A DNA stretch of 64,000 nt from the NCBI RefSeq assembly GCF_001890385.1, contig NZ_CP018225.1, positions 1-64,000 on the forward strand. Direction: 5' to 3'. Shown one piece after another: positions 61,901 to 64,000 of the stretch (position 1 is its first letter; each line of letters starts with the position of its first letter). The position numbers were made by a program, and so were the translations under genes. The stretch comes from Tardibacter chloracetimidivorans (lineage in GTDB: Bacteria > Pseudomonadota > Alphaproteobacteria > Sphingomonadales > Sphingomonadaceae). The notes beneath the pieces are model-generated. The model saw nothing but the letters and a program-made list of their open reading frames with translations. It did not search any database and was not told the origin of the DNA.

Positions 61901-62059
61901 ATAGCTCGTGCGGATGATGACCTGGGTGTCGCTGAGGTCGGGCAGGGCGTCGATCGGCGTGCTGCGCAGCGCAAGCAGTCCGCCGAGGACAAGCGCCAGC
62001 GCTCCGAGCACCACGAACAGGCGGTTGTTCGCCGACCAGTCGATGAGACGGCCGATCAT
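58931..62059 (-). CDS. cusA: Copper/silver RND efflux pump, CusA-like
   Basis: This 1,042-residue pump has helix 4 with [13 protein letters not shown], the HME4 (Cu/Ag) version in place of DFG-D-GA-EN. The first loop begins [19 protein letters not shown]. The ATG at 62059 overlaps the CusB stop by 4 bases. The frame remains open for another 240 codons upstream inside CusB, which is a shadow. It is the fourth RND-type or P-type metal pump in the window. Confidence 0.92.
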   Translation of the reverse strand: MIGRLIDWSANNRLFVVLGALALVLGGLLALRSTPIDALPDLSDTQVIIRTSYPGQAPQVVENQITYPLATTMLSVPGANTVRGYSFFGDSFVYVIFADGTDLYWARSRVLEYLNQVQGRLPETARSAIGPDATGVGWVYQYALVDRTGGHDLAQLRSLQDWFLRYELKSLPGVAEVASIGGMVKQYQVVLDPVKLAGYGITHAQAVEAIGQANQETGGSVLELGEAEYMVRASGYLQSLDDFRAIPLRTAAGGVPVTLGDVATIQLGPEMRRGIAELDGDGEVAGGVVILRSGSDARATIQAVRDKLEILKKSLPRGVAIVPTYDRSQLIDASIENLTHKLAEEFVVVAIVCALFLWHVRSALVAIVTLPLGVLAAFIVMHFQGVNANIMSLGGIAIAIGAMVDAAIVMIENAHKRIEQWEHDHPGEELAGAARWTVITDAAREVGPALFFSLLIITLSFVPVFTLEAQEGRLFAPLAFTKTYTMAAAAILSVTLVPVLMGWLIRGKIPSEQANPVNRALTRAYRPAIDWVLKRPKATLVIAGLIFLTTAWPLSRLGGEFLPAMNEGDLLYMPSALPGLSAAKASELLQQTDRMIKSVPEVQSVFGKAGRAESATDPAPLEMFETTIRFKPRDQWRPGMTPDKLIEELDRTVKVPGLANIWVPPIRNRIDMLATGIKSPIGVKVSGSDLAAIDHVAREVERVAKGVPGVSSALAERLTGGRYIDVRIDRMAAARYGLNIADVQAIVAGAIGGENVGQTVEGLARYPINVRYPRELRDSPDALRALPVLTPSGQQITLGSVAQIAISDGPPMLKTENGRPSTWVYVDVRGRDLASVVEDLQNAVAREVKLSPGVSLAYSGQFEYLARAIDRLKIVVPATLAIIFLLLYLIFRRLDEAVLIMGTLPFALTGGFWILYLLGYHQSVATGVGFIALAGVAAEFGVVMLIYLKDALQARGEQPSREDIAEAVREGALLRVRPKAMTVAVIIAGLLPILVGSGAGSEVMSRIAAPMVGGMLTAPLLSMFVIPAAYLLLRRGSLHTKP

Positions 62060-63540
62060 CGCGCAGCCTCGCGGCTCAGCGTGCGAACGACAGGGCCTTC
62101 CGCCGCTTGGTCGAAGCCGAAGACGACGCGGTCGCCCTTTTTGAACCCCCGCGCGAGCGCCGGGCTCCCCAGCTTGAACGTCATCGTCATGGCGGGCCAT
62201 TTGAGCGCGGGGACGGCCGCGTGGCTGAGGGTGATCCGATCGCCTGATATGCTCTCGATCCGCCCGTTCGTACGATAGGCGCCGGTCGAAGGTGCTTCTG
62301 CTCGCGGCGTGGCGGCTGGCCCACTGATCGGGCGCGCTTCGATGCCGGAGAGGTTGGCCTCGGAATCGATCAGGAACTGGCCGGAAGCGACAATCTTCTC
62401 CCCCTCGGCAAGGCCGGCAAGGATTTCGGTCTGGCCTCCTGCTTCTGCACCGGTCTGCACCTCGGCAGGGCGGTAGCGCCCTTGCGGCAGCGCCAGCATG
62501 ACGAGCGCGCGCTTGCCGGTGCGGATGATGGCTTCCGAGGGCACGAGCAGCGCCGAGCGGGCAGCGCGGCCGAGATCGACCGAGGCGAACATGCCGGGGC
62601 GCAGGCGCCCGGCTCGATTGGGAAGTTCGATCCGCACGGTGAGCGTCCGGCTTTCGGCGGCGACGCTTGGGAGAATCGCGGCAATCCGGCCCATGAAGCG
62701 TTCGCCGGGATAGGCGGCGAGGGTCGCGGTCGCGCTCTGCCCCGGCCGGAGCCTCCCGGCCATCGCCTCCGGCACTGCGGCATTCAGCCACACCGTACCC
62801 AGCCCGTTCACCTCTGCGAGTGTCTGGCCGCTCGCGACCGTCATCCCGGCCCGGACGCCGAGCGTCTTGATGGTGCCGCCGGTTGGCGCCGAGATCGTCA
62901 CCACATTATGCGGTCGCCCGCTCCGCTCGACTGCTGCGACCGTACCCGCAGGCATGCCGAGCAGCAGGAGGCGCTGACGGGCCGCGTGAGCGAGGCCTGC
63001 ATCGCCGATCCTTCGCACGGCCAGATATTCCGCCTGCGCGCCCGCCCATTCCGGCACCAGGATATCGGCGAGCGGTGCGCCTGCCCCGATCACATCGCCG
63101 GGCGCGCGCGCGTAGACCCGTTGGACGAAGCCACCGGTTCGCGCCTGGACGATGGCGACGTCGCGCTCGTTGAACTCGATCGTACCGGTCGCCGTGAGGC
63201 TCGATCCCAGTGTCCCGGTCCGCGCTTCCGCGATGCGCAGGCCAAGCGATTGGGTGCGCGCCGGATCGATCGCCACGCCGGTCTCGCCACTCGCTGCCTC
63301 GTCGGCATATTTGGGTACAAGCTCCATATCCATGAACGGCGACTTGCCCGGCTTGTCGAAATGCTGGCTCGGGACCATCGGGTCGTACCAGTAGAGGATC
63401 TTGCGCCCGCCCTGCGCCGTTGCGGCCGGTGGATCTTCATGGCGCCAAGTCGCCAGGCCATAGCCGAGGGCTCCCGCCGCCAGTGCGAGCGCCGCGGCCG
63501 CCGTGCCAAGCTGCGCGCGCGAGGTCATGTCGAATTTCAT
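62056..63540 (-). CDS. cusB: CusB-like adaptor with fused metal-binding domains
   Basis: This 494-residue protein has a signal/anchor ([20 protein letters not shown]) and then a heavy-metal-binding domain ([19 protein letters not shown]). The lipoyl/hairpin and barrel regions follow, and at the C-terminus there is a CusF-like domain with the site [11 protein letters not shown]. With a separate cusF downstream, the system has two copper-chaperone folds. It overlaps cusC and cusA by 4 bases each. Confidence 0.9.
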   Translation of the reverse strand: MKFDMTSRAQLGTAAAALALAAGALGYGLATWRHEDPPAATAQGGRKILYWYDPMVPSQHFDKPGKSPFMDMELVPKYADEAASGETGVAIDPARTQSLGLRIAEARTGTLGSSLTATGTIEFNERDVAIVQARTGGFVQRVYARAPGDVIGAGAPLADILVPEWAGAQAEYLAVRRIGDAGLAHAARQRLLLLGMPAGTVAAVERSGRPHNVVTISAPTGGTIKTLGVRAGMTVASGQTLAEVNGLGTVWLNAAVPEAMAGRLRPGQSATATLAAYPGERFMGRIAAILPSVAAESRTLTVRIELPNRAGRLRPGMFASVDLGRAARSALLVPSEAIIRTGKRALVMLALPQGRYRPAEVQTGAEAGGQTEILAGLAEGEKIVASGQFLIDSEANLSGIEARPISGPAATPRAEAPSTGAYRTNGRIESISGDRITLSHAAVPALKWPAMTMTFKLGSPALARGFKKGDRVVFGFDQAAEGPVVRTLSREAAR

Positions 63541-64000
63541 TGGCTGTTCCCCCCAAAGGTGAGGACGAGCCGCACGGCATCGCGCGCGAATTCGGCCTCC
63601 CTGTCGAGCAATTGCAGCTCGCTGTCGGCGAGCATGGTCTGGGCCTCGATCACGTCGAGCAGCCCGGCGCGTCCGGCGGCATAGCTCGCGGTCTCGAGGT
63701 TCGCGCGGCTACGCGCGAGCGGCAGCAGCGTGTCGCGGGCGCGCATCCACTGCTCATGGTGCATGGCATGGTCGGCAAGGCCGGCTTCGAGATCGGCGAG
63801 AAGGGACCGGCGCATGTCTTCCTGCTCGGCAAGCGCCGCAGCGGCGGTCGCCGCGCTGGCGGCGATCATCGGGTCCTGCCGCCGTTTGGCAAAAAGCGGC
63901 AGGCTGACAGTGACGCCGGCCGAAACCATGTCACCATAGCGATCCGCCCGGCGCTGATAGGCGACGTCGAAGCCCCAGTCGGGGCGCTTGTCGGCCCGGG
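63537..64000 (-). CDS. cusC: CusC-like outer-membrane efflux protein, C-terminal part (runs off the window)
   Basis: About 154 residues are seen, open to the window edge. VSAGVTVSLPLFAKRRQDPMIAAS, then the helical repeat LARSRANLETASYAAGRAGLLDVIEAQTMLADSEL, is the OMF C-terminal half. It overlaps cusB by 4 bases, giving the order cusC-cusB-cusA-cusF. Confidence 0.85.
   Translation of the reverse strand, partial: RADKRPDWGFDVAYQRRADRYGDMVSAGVTVSLPLFAKRRQDPMIAASAATAAAALAEQEDMRRSLLADLEAGLADHAMHHEQWMRARDTLLPLARSRANLETASYAAGRAGLLDVIEAQTMLADSELQLLDREAEFARDAVRLVLTFGGNSQ

Noticed and set aside
62060-62791. Upstream extension of the CusA frame
   Set aside because: It runs inside CusB in another frame and its residues are Arg/Pro-rich; CusA begins [12 protein letters not shown] at 62059.

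Overview
The window looks like part of a large metal-resistance plasmid from a sphingomonad alphaproteobacterium (Sphingomonas/Sphingobium/Novosphingobium type). The evidence is high GC content throughout, a plasmid backbone of a Rep_3-type initiator with ParA and ParB, a ParB-like / strawberry-notch helicase / Toprim / SSB block, and a dense set of heavy-metal efflux genes. No tRNA, rRNA or CRISPR array was seen. All family names come from reading the sequence by eye; no database search was run.

Backbone (1-20.6 kb). The left edge holds the start of a ParB-like gene, an IS110-family insertion sequence and a strawberry-notch (Sno) helicase/methylase gene. A RIT (recombinase-in-trio) element of three overlapping tyrosine recombinases, bounded by 36-bp perfect inverted repeats, cuts the Sno gene in two. 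Upstream on the same strand are a Toprim/CHC2-zinc primase-like gene and a small SSB. A putative iteron origin (CCTGACC-N4-GGGGG repeats, several at 22-bp spacing) precedes repA, parA and parB. Two copies of an 18-bp palindrome flank parA, and extra iteron-like copies lie between repA and parA and inside parB. Next come a RES-domain toxin between two MbcA/Xre-type antitoxins, an HTH protein, a TIR-like protein and an integrase whose start overlaps the TIR-like stop.

Metal region A (20.6-43.5 kb). This holds a dmeR-dmeF type Ni/Co unit, a frameshifted and unusual NRAMP transporter, several small lipoproteins and membrane proteins, and two SRPBCC proteins. It continues with a CzcD-type CDF exporter, a TolC-type protein coupled to a Zn/Cd/Pb P-type ATPase, and a czcCBA system with a coupled small ORF. 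An IS1595-family element with an intact 8-bp target duplication, a decayed merR gene and a HAD phosphatase close the region.

Metal region B (44.2-64 kb). A second czcCBA-like system is followed by a universal stress protein and a merR / merT / GDCCVxC unit. Then come a cytochrome c-FTR1 permease with a CDF-like transporter and a methyltransferase, near a MerR-type regulator whose dyads lie at two of these promoters. A cusCBA-cusF copper/silver system runs off the right edge. Each efflux cluster carries a small exported Cys/His-rich protein, which suggests a shared periplasmic metal-handling accessory.
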